Assembly: GCF_004053875.1 (NCBI RefSeq)
Contig: NZ_SBIP01000003.1
Location: 310,001-374,000, forward strand
Source of the DNA: Neorhizobium lilium
Lineage (GTDB): Bacteria > Pseudomonadota > Alphaproteobacteria > Rhizobiales > Rhizobiaceae
Length of the DNA stretch: 64,000 nt
Reading direction: 5' to 3'
Shown piece by piece: positions 18,003-29,449 of the stretch (positions are counted from its first letter, which is position 1; every line of letters starts with the position of its first letter). The notes beneath the pieces were generated by a model that searched no databases, was not told the origin of the DNA, and worked only from the letters and a program-made list of their open reading frames with translations. Made by a program: the position numbers and the translations under genes.

Positions 18003-20333
18003 TCAGGTGCCCGCGTTATAGGCCGCAATCGCCGCCATGTTGACGATATCGCTATCCTTCGCGCCCATGGAGGTTATCTGGACGGACTTGTCCAGGCCGA
18101 CCAGAAGCGGTCCGATCACCGTCGAGGCCCCGAGTTCCTGAAGCATTCGGGTGGATATCGAGGCCGAATGGATCGCCGGCATGACCAGCACATTCGCCGT
18201 GCCTGAAAGCCGGCAGAATGGATACTGCTCCATGCGGTGCGGGTTGAGAGCCACATCGGCGCCCATCTCACCATCGTACTCAAAATCGACGCGCCTGCTG
18301 TCGAGTATCTTCACCGCCTCGCGCACCCGTTCCGACCGCTCGCCGATCGGTTGGCCAAAGGTGGAATAGGCGACGAGCGCAACACGCGGCTCGTAGCCCA
18401 TGCGCTTGGCGACGCGAGCGGCCTCCACGGCGATATCGGCAAGTTCCTGGGCATTCGGCATGTCGTGCACGGCAGTATCGGCCACAAAGATCGTCCGGCC
18501 TCGGGAAATCACTAGCGAGACGCCGATCACCTTGTGCCCCGGTTTGGCGTCGATGCAGCGGCGCACGTCGGAAAGCGCTGTCGCATAGTTGCGGGTCGTG
18601 CCCGTCACCATCGCGTCCGCATCGCCAATCGCCACCATGGTCGCGGCAAAATGGTTGCGGTCGTTATGGATCAGGCGCTGCACGTCGCGATAGAGGAAGC
18701 CGTGACGCTGCAGGCGTGCATACAGATGGTCGATATAGGTATCGACGCGATTGGAGAGACGCGCATTGACGATCTCGATGCCGGGACGATCGAGATCGAT
18801 GCCCGCCTTTTCGGCCGTCGAGCGGATCACGTCGTCGCGGCCAAGCAGGATGGCGGTGCCGAGCTTCTGGTGGGTGAACGAGATGGCCGCCCGCATCACC
18901 TGCTCTTCTTCGGCCTCCGCGAAAACGACGCGCTTGGGGAAGCGCCGCACGCGCTCATAGATATTCTGCGTGGTCGCGGCGATCGGATCGCGGCGTGCGG
19001 AAAGCTCGGAGGCATAGGCGCCCAGATCGCCGATATCGCGGCGTGCGACGCCGCTTTCCATCGCGGCCTTGGCGACGGCGACCGGAATGGCCGAGATCAA
19101 CCGCGGATCGAAGGGAACGGGAATGATGTACTGCGCGCCAAACCGCGGACGGTTGCCCTGGTAGGCGGCAGCCACGTCGTCCGGCACGTCTTCGCGCGCA
19201 AGATCGGCAAGCGCCCGGGCCGCGGCGATCTTCATCGCATCGTTGATCTGCCGGGCGCGGACATCGAGCGCGCCGCGGAAGATATAGGGGAAGCCGAGCA
19301 CGTTGTTGACCTGGTTCGGATAGTCTGACCGACCGGTCGCCATGATCGCATCGTCGCGGATGCGCGCCACCTCTTCCGGAGTAATTTCCGGATCGGGATT
19401 GGCCATGGCGAAAATGATAGGCTTGTCGGCCATCGAGCGGATCATGTCTTCGGTGAAAGCACCCTTTTGCGAGAGGCCGAAAACCACATCGGCGCCCTTC
19501 ATGGCTTCCACAAGCGTCCGCTTGTCGGTCTTCACCGCATGGGCCGATTTCCACTGGTTCATGCCCTCGGTGCGGCCTTGGTAGATGACACCCTTCGTGT
19601 CGCAGAGGATGATGTTGTCCGAGCTGAACCCCATGGCTTTGATGAGCTCGATACAGGCGATGGCTGCCGCACCGGCGCCGTTGCAGACGAGCTTGGTCGT
19701 CTTGAGGTCCCGGCCGGTGAGTTCCAGCGCGTTGATGAGACCGGCAGCGGCGATGATTGCCGTGCCATGCTGGTCGTCGTGGAAGACCGGAATATCCATC
19801 AACTCGCGCAGGCGGCTTTCGATGATGAAACACTCGGGTGCCTTGATGTCTTCGAGGTTGATGCCCCCGAAGGAGGGCCCGAGATAGCGCACGCAGTTGA
19901 TGAACTCGTCCACATTTTCCGTATCGACTTCGAGGTCGATGGAGTCCACGTCAGCAAAGCGCTTGAAGAGGACGGCCTTGCCCTCCATCACAGGTTTGGA
20001 GGCGAGTGCGCCCAGATTGCCAAGCCCGAGGATCGCGGTGCCGTTGGAGATGACCGCCACCATATTGCCGCGCGTCGTATAGTCGTAGGCTGCCTCCGGG
20101 TCCGCGGCGATGGCCTTCACGGGCACGGCGACCCCCGGCGAATAGGCAAGCGAAAGATCGCGCTGGGTCGCCATCGGCTTGGTCGGAGTGATCTCCAGCT
20201 TCCCGGGCCTTCCCTCAGAGTGGAAGTCTAGAGCCTCCTGTTCCGTCACCGATGTGCGCGGGCGTGTCGCTTTGTCCTGACCAGGCTTTTCTGGGACGGG
20301 CATGCTTCCTCCAGGTTTTTTGTGGGCAGCCAT
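18003..20333 (-). CDS. tme: NADP-type malic enzyme with phosphotransacetylase-like C-terminal domain
   Basis: A 776-residue chimeric malic enzyme converting malate to pyruvate and CO2. The malic domain shows [15 protein letters not shown], the [14 protein letters not shown] core, [14 protein letters not shown] and [17 protein letters not shown]; the Rossmann part has [15 protein letters not shown]. From about residue 440 a phosphotransacetylase-like domain follows ([16 protein letters not shown] to [16 protein letters not shown]), which in rhizobia has no proven catalytic role. The position next to mutS and near olsB matches the Sinorhizobium tme locus rather than dme, but cofactor preference is inferred from synteny only. 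ATG at 20333; ATG at 20303 is an alternative. Confidence 0.88.
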   Translation of the reverse strand: MAAHKKPGGSMPVPEKPGQDKATRPRTSVTEQEALDFHSEGRPGKLEITPTKPMATQRDLSLAYSPGVAVPVKAIAADPEAAYDYTTRGNMVAVISNGTAILGLGNLGALASKPVMEGKAVLFKRFADVDSIDLEVDTENVDEFINCVRYLGPSFGGINLEDIKAPECFIIESRLRELMDIPVFHDDQHGTAIIAAAGLINALELTGRDLKTTKLVCNGAGAAAIACIELIKAMGFSSDNIILCDTKGVIYQGRTEGMNQWKSAHAVKTDKRTLVEAMKGADVVFGLSQKGAFTEDMIRSMADKPIIFAMANPDPEITPEEVARIRDDAIMATGRSDYPNQVNNVLGFPYIFRGALDVRARQINDAMKIAAARALADLAREDVPDDVAAAYQGNRPRFGAQYIIPVPFDPRLISAIPVAVAKAAMESGVARRDIGDLGAYASELSARRDPIAATTQNIYERVRRFPKRVVFAEAEEEQVMRAAISFTHQKLGTAILLGRDDVIRSTAEKAGIDLDRPGIEIVNARLSNRVDTYIDHLYARLQRHGFLYRDVQRLIHNDRNHFAATMVAIGDADAMVTGTTRNYATALSDVRRCIDAKPGHKVIGVSLVISRGRTIFVADTAVHDMPNAQELADIAVEAARVAKRMGYEPRVALVAYSTFGQPIGERSERVREAVKILDSRRVDFEYDGEMGADVALNPHRMEQYPFCRLSGTANVLVMPAIHSASISTRMLQELGASTVIGPLLVGLDKSVQITSMGAKDSDIVNMAAIAAYNAGT

Positions 20334-20417
20334 CCTCCGGGCCGCAGCAGATGTTGTCTTTCAAGGGCCATAACCGATAGTGTCGCCAGTTCCGCCGCGC
20401 AACAAAAAATCCGATCC

Positions 20418-23153
20418 GTGACCCAATTCGAAAGATTGTCTACTGAGCCGTTAAACGCAACCGAGCTTGCCTCGGAGGCGAGCCGTGCCTCGGCCACGCC
20501 GATGATGGAACAGTATATCGAGATCAAGGCGAACAATCCGGATTCGCTGCTGTTCTACCGTATGGGCGATTTCTACGAGCTCTTCTTCGAAGACGCCGTG
20601 GCCGCTTCGCGCGCACTCGGGATTACGCTTACCAAGCGCGGCCAGCACATGGGACAGGACATCGCCATGTGCGGGGTCCCGATCCATGCTGCGGACGACT
20701 ATCTCCAGAAGCTGATCGGGCTCGGCTTCCGCGTCGCTGTCTGCGAGCAGATTGAAGACCCGGCGGAAGCCAGGAAGCGCGGCTCGAAATCCGTGGTGAA
20801 GCGTGATGTGGTTCGGCTGGTCACGCCCGGCACCATTACCGAGGAAAAGCTGCTCGTCGCCTCCGAATCCAACTATCTGATGGCGCTGGCGCGGGTGCGT
20901 GGCGCCGCAGAAGCGCAGATGGCGCTCGCCTGGATCGATATTTCCACTGGCGTTTTCCGGCTGGCGGAGACCGACCCGTCGCGGCTGCTCGCCGATATCC
21001 TGCGCATCGATCCGCGCGAGCTGATCCTGCCCGACACGATTTTTCACGATGCTGAACTGAAGCCGGTCTTCGACGTGCTCGGCCGCGTGGCCGTGCCGCA
21101 GCCTGCGGTACTGTTTGACAGCGCGACCGCAGAAGGGCGCATCGCCCGCTATTTCGGCGTCGGCACGCTGGATGGGTTCGGCACGTTTTCGAGGGCCGAA
21201 CTTGCCGCCGCATCCGCCGCAACTGCTTACGTGGAAAAGACACAGATCGCCGAGCGCCCGCCGCTTGGCCGGCCGGAGCGTGAAAGCGGCGCTTCCACGC
21301 TGTTTATTGACCCGGCCACGCGCGGCAACCTCGAACTGACGAGGACCCTTTCCGGGGAACGTGACGGCACCCTGTTGAAAGTGATCGACCGCACCGTGAC
21401 GGGCGGCGGCGCCCGTCTTCTGGCGGAGCGGCTGATGTCGCCGCTGACGGACCCGGAGCGGATCAACAAGCGGCTCGATTCCATCTCCTTCCTGCTGGAC
21501 GAGCCGGGGCTTTGTGGCGAGCTGAGAGCGTCGCTCAAGCATGTGCCGGACATGCCTCGCGCTCTGTCGCGCCTGGCGCTGGACCGCGGCGGCCCGCGTG
21601 ATCTCGGTGCCATTCTCCAGGGGCTGGAGGCCGCTCGCGGGGTCGCGGCCTATCTGGAACGCTCCCTGTTGCCCGAGGAGCTGGGCGAAGCGCTGGCTGA
21701 CCTCAAGAACCTGCCACTGCAGCTGGAATCCATGCTGGGCAACATGCTGGCGCAGGAATTGCCGCTCCTGAAGCGGGATGGCGGCTTTCTGGCCGATGGT
21801 GCGAATTCCGAGCTGGATGAGGTGCGCGCGCTGCGGGACCAGTCCCGCAAGGTGATCGCCGGGCTGCAGCTGCAATATGCCGAGGAAACCGGCATCAAGT
21901 CGCTGAAGATCAAGCACAACAACGTGCTCGGCTATTTCATCGAAGTGACCGCCGGCAATGCGGCTCCCATGATCGATACGCTGGAGGGCAAGGCGCGGTT
22001 CATCCACCGCCAGACCATGGCGAATGCCATGCGGTTCACCACCACCGAGCTTGCCGATCTGGAAAGCCGTATCGCCAATGCTGCCGATCAGGCGCTGACG
22101 ATCGAACTGGAAGCCTTCGACCGGATGGTGGCTGCCGTCACGTCGGAAGCCGAGGCGATCAAGGCCGGCGCCCGCGCACTTTCCATCATCGACGTGGGAG
22201 CCGCGCTGGCGCTGCTGTCGGAGGAATGGAATTACCGGCGGCCGATCGTTGACGACAGCCGAATGTTCGCCATCGAAGGCGGCCGTCATCCCGTGGTGGA
22301 ACAGGCGCTGCGCCGCCAATCGACAGGGCCTTTCATTGCCAATGATTGCGATCTGTCGCCCCATGGCACTGCGGAGTTCGGCGCGCTCTGGCTGCTCACC
22401 GGCCCGAACATGGGCGGTAAATCAACCTTTCTGCGCCAGAACGCGCTGATCGCGATCCTGGCTCAGATGGGCTCCTTCGTGCCTGCGGCTTCAGCCCATA
22501 TCGGGGTGGTCGACAGGCTCTTCTCCCGCGTCGGCGCCTCGGACGATCTCGCCCGCGGCCGTTCCACCTTCATGGTCGAAATGGTGGAGACGGCGGCCAT
22601 CCTCAACCAGGCGACGGACCGGTCCCTGGTCATTCTGGACGAGATCGGCCGTGGCACGGCGACCTTCGACGGTCTGTCTATTGCCTGGGCTGCTGTCGAG
22701 CATCTGCATGAGGCAAACCGTTGCCGCGGCCTGTTCGCGACCCATTTCCACGAGCTGACGGTTCTGTCGGAGAAGCTGAACCGCCTCTCCAACGCCACCA
22801 TGAAGGTGAGGGAATGGGACGGAGAGGTCATCTTCCTCCATGAGGTGGGTCCCGGGGCTGCGGATCGTTCCTACGGCATCCAGGTCGCGCGGCTGGCGGG
22901 CCTTCCAGACAGCGTCGTTACTCGTGCCCGAGATGTGCTGGCGAAGCTGGAGGATTCGGATCGCAAGAACCCGGCAAGCCAGCTGATCGACGATCTTCCG
23001 CTCTTCCAGGTGGCGGTGCGGCGGGAGGAAGCCAAGCGCACCGGCTCTTCAAAGGTGGAAGAGGCACTGAAGGCGATCAATCCGGACGACATGACCCCGC
23101 GCGAGGCGCTGGACGCGCTGTATGCGCTGAAAAAGCAGCTCTCCACGAAGTAG
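20418..23153 (+). CDS. mutS: MutS DNA mismatch repair ATPase
   Basis: A 911-residue mismatch-recognition protein. The N-terminal domain has the mismatch-contacting Phe-x-Glu in [13 protein letters not shown]; connector, lever and clamp follow, then the ATPase with Walker [11 protein letters not shown], Walker [16 protein letters not shown] and the signature [11 protein letters not shown] at 20418 gives the normal rhizobial N-terminus of about 30 residues before [15 protein letters not shown]; an open frame extends upstream but overlaps the divergent tme start. Promoters of tme and mutS must share the 84-base gap. The C-terminal helix-turn-helix ends [10 protein letters not shown], as in full-length MutS. 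Confidence 0.96.
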   Translation: MTQFERLSTEPLNATELASEASRASATPMMEQYIEIKANNPDSLLFYRMGDFYELFFEDAVAASRALGITLTKRGQHMGQDIAMCGVPIHAADDYLQKLIGLGFRVAVCEQIEDPAEARKRGSKSVVKRDVVRLVTPGTITEEKLLVASESNYLMALARVRGAAEAQMALAWIDISTGVFRLAETDPSRLLADILRIDPRELILPDTIFHDAELKPVFDVLGRVAVPQPAVLFDSATAEGRIARYFGVGTLDGFGTFSRAELAAASAATAYVEKTQIAERPPLGRPERESGASTLFIDPATRGNLELTRTLSGERDGTLLKVIDRTVTGGGARLLAERLMSPLTDPERINKRLDSISFLLDEPGLCGELRASLKHVPDMPRALSRLALDRGGPRDLGAILQGLEAARGVAAYLERSLLPEELGEALADLKNLPLQLESMLGNMLAQELPLLKRDGGFLADGANSELDEVRALRDQSRKVIAGLQLQYAEETGIKSLKIKHNNVLGYFIEVTAGNAAPMIDTLEGKARFIHRQTMANAMRFTTTELADLESRIANAADQALTIELEAFDRMVAAVTSEAEAIKAGARALSIIDVGAALALLSEEWNYRRPIVDDSRMFAIEGGRHPVVEQALRRQSTGPFIANDCDLSPHGTAEFGALWLLTGPNMGGKSTFLRQNALIAILAQMGSFVPAASAHIGVVDRLFSRVGASDDLARGRSTFMVEMVETAAILNQATDRSLVILDEIGRGTATFDGLSIAWAAVEHLHEANRCRGLFATHFHELTVLSEKLNRLSNATMKVREWDGEVIFLHEVGPGAADRSYGIQVARLAGLPDSVVTRARDVLAKLEDSDRKNPASQLIDDLPLFQVAVRREEAKRTGSSKVEEALKAINPDDMTPREALDALYALKKQLSTK

Positions 23154-23156
23154 ACA

Positions 23157-23231
23157 CGGACAGTTGCCGCTGGTTGAAATTGGCAACTGCATGCTCGCCG
23201 ACCTATATATTGGTTTGGAAGAGTCTGTCCG
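23157..23231 (+). other. Nested inverted repeats after mutS
   Basis: CAGTTGCC (23161-23168) and GGCAACTG (23182-23189) form a perfect 8-base stem with a 13-base loop. An outer pair, CGGACAG (23157-23163) and CTGTCCG (23225-23231), overlaps it and could form an alternative, longer stem. The two structures exclude each other. There is no T-run, so this is not a standard terminator. It fills half of the 147-base gap before the Gre-family gene. Confidence 0.4.
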
Positions 23232-23300
23232 ATGTCGAATGACGTCGCATGTACTGTCACGGCCCTCTTCGCAAGGCGGCCGGTTTAAGGAGTTTCAAAA

Positions 23301-23780
23301 GTGAGCGTTGCTTTCGTCAAGGAAGAAAGTGCCGAGACGGCCGCGGAAACGTTGCTGCCTGATCGGGCAATTTCACCTCACAACCTGGTGACGGAAGCAG
23401 GCTTCAGGGCGCTCGAAGCCCAGCTGCAGCAGGCCCGCGAAGCCTATGAAGTCGCGAGCAAGGTCGAAGACGTCAACGAGCGGCGGCGTCAGATGGCCGG
23501 CCCGTTGCGCGACCTGCGTTACCTGTCGGAACGGGTTCACACGGCACAGGTGGTGCCGGCGCCGGTGTCGACTGACACAGTCGCATTTGGCAGCGCCGTC
23601 AAATTCAGCCGCGACGATGGCCGCGTCCAGACTTACCGTATCGTGGGAGAGGACGAAGCAGACCCCAAAACCGGATCCGTCTCCTATGTCGCGCCTGTGG
23701 CAGCAGCATTGATGGGCAAGGCCGTCGGCGATGTGGCCATGCTTGGTGATCAGGAGCTGGAAATTATCGATATCTCCTGA
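23301..23780 (+). CDS. GreA/GreB-family transcription elongation factor (divergent)
   Basis: A 159-residue protein with the two-part Gre layout: an N-terminal helical hairpin (about 30-80) and a C-terminal FKBP-like domain with the family pattern FGSAVKFSRDDGRVQTYRIVGEDEADPKTGSVSYVAPVAAALMGKAVGD. Gre factors rescue backtracked RNA polymerase through two acidic residues at the hairpin tip. Here the usual tip D-x-x-E-N is replaced by KVEDVNERRRQM, so RNA-cleavage activity is uncertain and it may be a Rnk- or Gfh-like binder. A GTG start follows AAGGAG. It stands between mutS and an MYG1-like gene. Confidence 0.8.
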   Translation: MSVAFVKEESAETAAETLLPDRAISPHNLVTEAGFRALEAQLQQAREAYEVASKVEDVNERRRQMAGPLRDLRYLSERVHTAQVVPAPVSTDTVAFGSAVKFSRDDGRVQTYRIVGEDEADPKTGSVSYVAPVAAALMGKAVGDVAMLGDQELEIIDIS

Positions 23781-23887
23781 GCGACCCGGCAATGGTGACG
23801 CCTAGACAGGATTTTGCGTGGACAACTTGAGATTACAGCCGGCTGTGGTATCTGGCGTGATTGAACCAGGCAAAGGCGCGGAGCGGC

Positions 23888-24814
23888 ATGAAACCAGAAT
23901 TCCTCGTCACCCATTCGGGTGGCTTTCATGCAGACGAGCTGCTCTCCAGCGTCATTCTCACACGGGTTTTTCCACAGGCCCGGATTGTTCGCAGCCGGGC
24001 GCCGGAATGGATCACTCCGGCCAGTGATCGTATCGTCTACGATGTCGGCGGTGCGTACGATCCGCAGGCCCAGATCTTCGACCACCACCAGCGCGGCGCG
24101 CCGCTTCGGGATGATGGCAGGCCTTATAGCTCCTTCGGCCTGATCTGGAAGCACTATGGGCGCCCCTATCTGGCCGATCTAAGCACGCCGGAAGAGCATA
24201 TCGACATCATCCACGCAGCGTTTGAAGCCGGCTTCGTGCTGCCGATCGATCTGCTGGACAATGGCGCGCTCAGCCCTTCGGTGGCGGGGCCGCTGGCAGG
24301 CCTCACGCTGCCGAGCCTGCTGGAAACCCTGAAGCCGGTCTTCGATGAAGAGAGCCCGGATGCGGCGGATCAAGCCTTTCATCAAGCCCTGTCCGTCAGC
24401 CGTATCTTCGTAGAGGCGGAGCTTGCACAGCGTGCGGCAAAGCTGCGAGCCGAGGCGCTGGTGATGGAAGCCATCGAGAAAACGGGCAAGGGCAGCGTTC
24501 TGGAACTGCCGAAGGGCATGCCCTTCCGTGCTGCCATCATCCAGGCCGGTGCCGACAACCTCCTCTTCGTCGTCCATCCGCGTGATTCCGATTGGTGCGT
24601 CACGGGCATCAGGCGTGAAGAAAACAGGTTCGAGCTGCGTGCAGACCTGCCCGCGGCCTGGGCGGGGCTTACCAATGGTGAGCTTGAGGCCGTCTCCGGC
24701 GTCAAGGGCGCCACCTTCTGTCACAACGGGCGCTTCATTGCGGCCGCCAAGACCCGCGAGGCAGCCCTTGCCATGGCCGAGCTGGCGGTAGAAGAGGCGG
24801 CACGCGCTGCCTGA
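23888..24814 (+). CDS. MYG1/UPF0160-family DHH-like metal-dependent hydrolase
   Basis: A 308-residue protein of the MYG1 family. The start VTHSGGFHADELLSSVILTRVFP and the FDHHQRG motif (about residue 65) supply His and Asp ligands of a DHH-type metal centre; PIDLLDNG and the C-terminal GATFCHNGRFIAAAKTREAAL are also family-typical. Eukaryotic MYG1 has been reported as an RNA exonuclease; bacterial homologues remain uncharacterised as far as I know. ATG at 23888 has GGAG upstream; a TTG 27 bases earlier is less likely. The gene is in the mutS-glnD interval. Confidence 0.85.
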   Translation: MKPEFLVTHSGGFHADELLSSVILTRVFPQARIVRSRAPEWITPASDRIVYDVGGAYDPQAQIFDHHQRGAPLRDDGRPYSSFGLIWKHYGRPYLADLSTPEEHIDIIHAAFEAGFVLPIDLLDNGALSPSVAGPLAGLTLPSLLETLKPVFDEESPDAADQAFHQALSVSRIFVEAELAQRAAKLRAEALVMEAIEKTGKGSVLELPKGMPFRAAIIQAGADNLLFVVHPRDSDWCVTGIRREENRFELRADLPAAWAGLTNGELEAVSGVKGATFCHNGRFIAAAKTREAALAMAELAVEEAARAA

Positions 24815-24999
24815 GGTCGTCCGCCGGTTTCATCTCTTCATCGACATCTTGCCGTCAAGTGAGCAAATCCACGCAATAACGGGCTTGACCTTCGCGGCGC
24901 AAGGCAACAACTTGGAAACGTCCAGCGGTCATAATTGCTGGTCAGGTGCCAGAAAAACAAAGCCAAGCCTCCCCGGCAGGTCGGCACCGGTAGGATGAC

Positions 25000-27834
25000 A
25001 TGGCCAGACACGATATCGATTTTTCCGACCTCATTGACCTTGTTCGCCTGAAAGCCGAATGCGAGGAGGTGGTAAGCAGCCCCGAACGACCGCTTCTGGA
25101 CAAGCGCTCGGCGCTTTTGCCCATTTTGAGGCGCGCCAGCACGGAAGGTCGGGAGAAGGCGCGCAAGTTGCTGGACAAGGACGGCAGCGGTTTGAATTGC
25201 GCCCGCCGCATCTCCTGGATTCAGGACCAGTTGATCTGCGTGCTGTATGAAGCAACCGGACGCCATGTCTATCCCGAGGCCGACACGATTGCAGTGGCCG
25301 CGGTCGGAGGCTATGGCCGCGGTACACTGGCGCCGGGATCGGATATCGATCTGCTTTTCCTCCTCCCGGAAAAGAACACCGACAATATGCGCAAAGCGGT
25401 GGAGTTCCTGCTCTACGTACTTTGGGATCTCGGCTTCAAGGTCGGCCATGCGACCCGCACGGTGGAAGAGTGCATTCGCCTCGCCAAGAGCGACATGACC
25501 ATCCGTACCGCGATCCTGGAGAGCCGCGACATTTGCGGCCGCCGCGCGCTGGTGAGCGAGCTCGAGAGCCGCTTCGATAAGGAAGTCGTTGCCGACACCG
25601 GCCCCGAATTCATCGCCGCCAAACTTGCCGAGCGCGACCAGCGCCACAAGAAGGCAGGCGATACCCGCTATCTGGTCGAGCCGAACGTCAAGGAGGGCAA
25701 GGGCGGCTTGCGCGACCTTCACACCCTCTTCTGGATCGCCAAATATTATTACCGGGTGCGCGAGACGACTGAGTTGGTGAAGCTCGGCGTATTATCGCGC
25801 GAAGAAGCCCGGACGTTCGAGAAAGCGGACGATTTCCTCTGGGCGGTCCGCTGCCAAATGCACTTCCTGACGGGCAAGGCCGAGGAACGGCTCTCCTTCG
25901 ACATCCAGCGTGAGATCGCCGAAAGCCTGGGCTACCAGCCACGGCCGGGCCTGTCGGCGGTCGAACGCTTCATGAAGCACTACTTCCTGATCGCCAAGAA
26001 TGTCGGCGATCTCACTCGCATCCTCTGCTCGGCGTTGGAGGAAAAGCAGGCCATGGCCGCTCCGGGCCTGACCCGGCGGGTCATCTCGCGTTTCACCAAA
26101 CGGCTCCACAAGATCCCCGGGACGCTGGAGTTCGTCGAGGATCGCGGCCGTATCACGCTGGCCGATCCGGACGTGTTCAAGCGCGACCCGGTCAGTATTA
26201 TCCGCTTCTTCCATGTGGCCGACCTGGCGGGCCTGGAGCTCCACCCGGACGCCCTGAAGCGCATGACCCGCTCACTCGCCCTCATAGACAATGCGGTGCG
26301 GGAAAGCGCTGAAGCCAACCGGCTCTTTCTGTCCATGCTGACGTCGCGGCGCGACCCGGCACTCATTCTGCGCCGCATGAACGAGGCGGGTGTGCTCGGC
26401 CGCTTCATTCCGGAATTCGGCAAGGTCGTCGCGATGATGCAGTTCAACATGTATCATCACTATACGGTCGACGAGCACCTGATCCGCGCCGTGGATGCGC
26501 TGGCTGAAATCGACCAGGGCAGAGCCGCCGACATCCATCCGCTCGCCAACAAGGTCATGCCTCATATCGAGGAGCGCGAGGTTCTTTACGTCGCGGTGCT
26601 GCTGCATGACGTTGCCAAGGGCCGTGAGGAGGATCATTCGCTTGCAGGTGCCCGGATTGCGCGGCGCCTCTGCCCGCGTCTCGGCCTGAACGTCAAGCAG
26701 ACGGAGCTTGTGGTGTGGCTGATCGAGCAACATCTCCTGATGTCCATGACCGCGCAGACCCGCGACCTTCACGATCGCAAGACGATCACCGACTTCGCCG
26801 AGAAGGTCCAGTCCATGGACCGGCTGAAGCTGCTGCTGATCCTCACCATCTGCGATATTCGCGCCGTCGGCCCCGGCGTCTGGAACGGCTGGAAAGGCCA
26901 GCTCCTGCGCGGGCTTTACTACGAGACGGAGCTTCTGCTCTCCGGCGGCTTTTCGGAAGTGTCCCGCAAGGAGCGCGCCAAGGTCGCGGAGGAAGCCCTT
27001 ATCGGGGCGCTTGACGACTGGAGCAGCAAGGACCGCCGCACCTATGCCAAGCTGCACTATCATCCCTATCTGCTCTCCGTCTCTCTCGAGGATCAGGTGC
27101 GGCATACCAGGTTCATCCGCGAAACGGACAAGAAGGGCCAGGCGCTGGCCACCATGGTGCGCACGGACAGCTTTCACGCCATTACCGAGATCACGGTCTT
27201 GGCGCCTGACCATCCGCGGCTTCTATCGATTATCGCCGGCGCCTGTGCGGCAGCGGGTGCGAACATTGCCGATGCTCATATCTTCACCACGTCGGACGGC
27301 CGGGCGCTCGATACGATCCTGATCAACCGGGAATTCGAGATCGGCGAAGACGAATTGCGCCGCGCCGGAACGATCAGCCGGATGATCGAGGACGTGCTGT
27401 CGGGCAAGAAGCGATTGCCGGAAGTTATCGCGACGCGGACAAAGGGCCGCAAGAGAAACAAGACGTTCAACATTCCGCCATCGGTCATCATCTCCAACGG
27501 CTTGTCGAACAAGGTCACGGTCATCGAGGTCGAATGCCTCGACCGCCCGGGTCTCCTTGCGGACATCACTGCGGTGCTTGCGGATCTGTCGCTGGACATT
27601 CATTCGGCGCGCATCACGACTTTCGGCGAGAAGGTCATCGATACCTTCTATGTGACGGATCTGGTGGGCCTCAAAGTGACCAACGAGAACCGCCAGGGCA
27701 GCATCACGGCCCGCCTCAAGGCCGTCATGGCCGAACAGGAGGACGAACTGCGCACCGGCATGCCATCCGGCATCATCGCTCCGGCGCCGCTGCCGCAAGC
27801 CACACCCTCACGCCGTGTCAAAACCGGCGCGTGA
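25000..27834 (+). CDS. glnD: GlnD bifunctional PII uridylyltransferase/uridylyl-removing enzyme
   Basis: A 944-residue nitrogen sensor that uridylylates PII when glutamine is low and removes UMP when it is high. The nucleotidyltransferase domain has [19 protein letters not shown] (about 104-122), the HD hydrolase domain has [14 protein letters not shown] near 543, and two C-terminal ACT glutamine-sensing domains begin at [15 protein letters not shown] and [19 protein letters not shown] at 25000 follows TAGGATGAC. A 185-base leader separates it from the MYG1-like gene and probably holds its promoter. With rpoN and ptsN this makes three nitrogen-control genes in the window. Confidence 0.96.
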   Translation: MARHDIDFSDLIDLVRLKAECEEVVSSPERPLLDKRSALLPILRRASTEGREKARKLLDKDGSGLNCARRISWIQDQLICVLYEATGRHVYPEADTIAVAAVGGYGRGTLAPGSDIDLLFLLPEKNTDNMRKAVEFLLYVLWDLGFKVGHATRTVEECIRLAKSDMTIRTAILESRDICGRRALVSELESRFDKEVVADTGPEFIAAKLAERDQRHKKAGDTRYLVEPNVKEGKGGLRDLHTLFWIAKYYYRVRETTELVKLGVLSREEARTFEKADDFLWAVRCQMHFLTGKAEERLSFDIQREIAESLGYQPRPGLSAVERFMKHYFLIAKNVGDLTRILCSALEEKQAMAAPGLTRRVISRFTKRLHKIPGTLEFVEDRGRITLADPDVFKRDPVSIIRFFHVADLAGLELHPDALKRMTRSLALIDNAVRESAEANRLFLSMLTSRRDPALILRRMNEAGVLGRFIPEFGKVVAMMQFNMYHHYTVDEHLIRAVDALAEIDQGRAADIHPLANKVMPHIEEREVLYVAVLLHDVAKGREEDHSLAGARIARRLCPRLGLNVKQTELVVWLIEQHLLMSMTAQTRDLHDRKTITDFAEKVQSMDRLKLLLILTICDIRAVGPGVWNGWKGQLLRGLYYETELLLSGGFSEVSRKERAKVAEEALIGALDDWSSKDRRTYAKLHYHPYLLSVSLEDQVRHTRFIRETDKKGQALATMVRTDSFHAITEITVLAPDHPRLLSIIAGACAAAGANIADAHIFTTSDGRALDTILINREFEIGEDELRRAGTISRMIEDVLSGKKRLPEVIATRTKGRKRNKTFNIPPSVIISNGLSNKVTVIEVECLDRPGLLADITAVLADLSLDIHSARITTFGEKVIDTFYVTDLVGLKVTNENRQGSITARLKAVMAEQEDELRTGMPSGIIAPAPLPQATPSRRVKTGA

Positions 27835-27867
27835 GGTCCGAATACGTGAACCGGTGAGCCTAACGTC

Positions 27868-29436
27868 ATGAGCCTCGTCAGAAAATTCGCGACCGTCGGC
27901 GGCGCCACGCTCGGCAGCCGCATCTTCGGTTTTGCCCGCGAGACCTTCATGGCCGCAGCTTTGGGGACCGGCCCCATGGCCGACGTCTTCTACGCAGCCT
28001 TTCGTTTTCCCAACCTCTTCCGCCGGCTGTTTGCCGAAGGTGCCTTCAACGCCGCTTTCGTGCCTTTGTTCTCCAAGGAGATCGAAGCGAACGGCGTGGA
28101 GGGCGCCAAGCGGTTTTCCGAGGAAGTCTTCGGGGTGCTGTTCTCTGCCCTGCTGCTGATCACCATCGTCATGGAACTGATGATGCCGTGGCTGGTGGAG
28201 TGGGTGATTGCGCCGGGCTTTGCAGACGACGCGGAGAAGACCTCGCTTACCGTTCGCATGGCGGCGGTGATGTTCCCCTATCTCATGTGCATGTCGCTGA
28301 CGGCCATGCTCTCCGGCATGCTGAACTCGCTGCACCATTTCTTTGCCGCAGCCGTTGCGCCAGTCTTCCTCAACGTCGTCATGATCGCGGCCCTCTTCTA
28401 CGGGCTCTGGATCCATGCCGATCCGCGCACGATCGCCTGGTATCTGTCCTGGAGCGTGCTGCTCGCAGGCGTCCTGCAGATGGCCGTGGTCTATGCCGGT
28501 GTGCGCCATGCCGGCATCAATATCGGCTTCCGGCGGCCGCGGATGACGCCCAATGTCAAGCGGCTGCTCGTTCTGGCCGTGCCTGCGGCCGTCACCGGCG
28601 GCATCACGCAGATCAACCAGATGATCGGCCAGGCTATCGCCTCTGGCAAGGAGGGCGCCATCGCGGCCCTTCAATATGCCGACCGCATCTACCAGCTGCC
28701 GCTCGGTGTCGTCGGCGTTGCCGTGGGCGTCGTGCTCCTACCGGAACTGGCGCGTGCCCTGAAGGCCGGCCACGGGAAGGAAGCAGCCAATATCCAGAAC
28801 CGCTCCATCGAATTCGTGCTGTTCCTGACGCTGCCCGCTGCGGCCGGCCTGTGGATACTTTCGGACCCCATCATTCGCGTCCTCTACGAGCGCGGTCAAT
28901 TTACAGCGCAAAATACGGCAGTCGTCGGCTCCATCCTGGCGATTTACGGCCTGGGACTTCCGGGCTTCGTGATGATCAAGGCGTTGCAGCCGGGGTTTTA
29001 TGCGCGCGAGGATACCAAAACGCCGATGCGCTTCACCATGCTGTCCGTCGTCATCAATTCGGGCCTGGCGATCTCGCTCTTCCCCTTGATCGCCGAGCGC
29101 GGCATTGCGACCGCCGAGGCCACGGCCGGCTGGACCAACACCGTCCTGCTGTTCTCGACCCTCGTCTGGCGCGGCCATCTCGTGTGGGATTGGGCATTGG
29201 CCCGCCGCGCCGGTCTGCTGCTGGTATCGGCGGCGATCATGTCGGCGGTGCTCATCTACGCGCTGCCTCATGCGGCACCCTGGCTCGCCTCCGGCTCACC
29301 GCTGCTCCACAAGATCGCCGCGCTTGGCGTTCTCCTGGGCCTGTCGATGGTCGTCTACTTCGCCATCGCCTTCCTGATCGGCGGTGCCGATCTCGGCATG
29401 ATCCGGCGCAACATGAAGCGGCGGGCGAAGACATGA
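27868..29436 (+). CDS. murJ: MurJ/MviN lipid II flippase
   Basis: A 522-residue membrane protein with about 14 hydrophobic segments, the MOP-superfamily flippase that moves lipid II to the periplasmic face for peptidoglycan synthesis. The N-terminus LVRKFATVGGATLGSRIFGFARETFMAAALG, the DVFYAAFRFPNLFRRLFAEGAFNAAFVP block and FYAREDTKTPMRF are conserved MurJ signatures. It starts 33 bases after glnD and is almost certainly co-transcribed with it; glnD-murJ linkage is common in proteobacteria. It ends 13 bases from the convergent M15-like gene. Confidence 0.96.
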   Translation: MSLVRKFATVGGATLGSRIFGFARETFMAAALGTGPMADVFYAAFRFPNLFRRLFAEGAFNAAFVPLFSKEIEANGVEGAKRFSEEVFGVLFSALLLITIVMELMMPWLVEWVIAPGFADDAEKTSLTVRMAAVMFPYLMCMSLTAMLSGMLNSLHHFFAAAVAPVFLNVVMIAALFYGLWIHADPRTIAWYLSWSVLLAGVLQMAVVYAGVRHAGINIGFRRPRMTPNVKRLLVLAVPAAVTGGITQINQMIGQAIASGKEGAIAALQYADRIYQLPLGVVGVAVGVVLLPELARALKAGHGKEAANIQNRSIEFVLFLTLPAAAGLWILSDPIIRVLYERGQFTAQNTAVVGSILAIYGLGLPGFVMIKALQPGFYAREDTKTPMRFTMLSVVINSGLAISLFPLIAERGIATAEATAGWTNTVLLFSTLVWRGHLVWDWALARRAGLLLVSAAIMSAVLIYALPHAAPWLASGSPLLHKIAALGVLLGLSMVVYFAIAFLIGGADLGMIRRNMKRRAKT

Positions 29437-29449
29437 CTGTCCACAGGCC

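Noticed and set aside
20451..22364. A 637-codon open frame on the minus strand
   Set aside because: It is antisense to mutS, has His/Gln/Arg-rich composition typical of shadow frames in GC-rich DNA and no domain.
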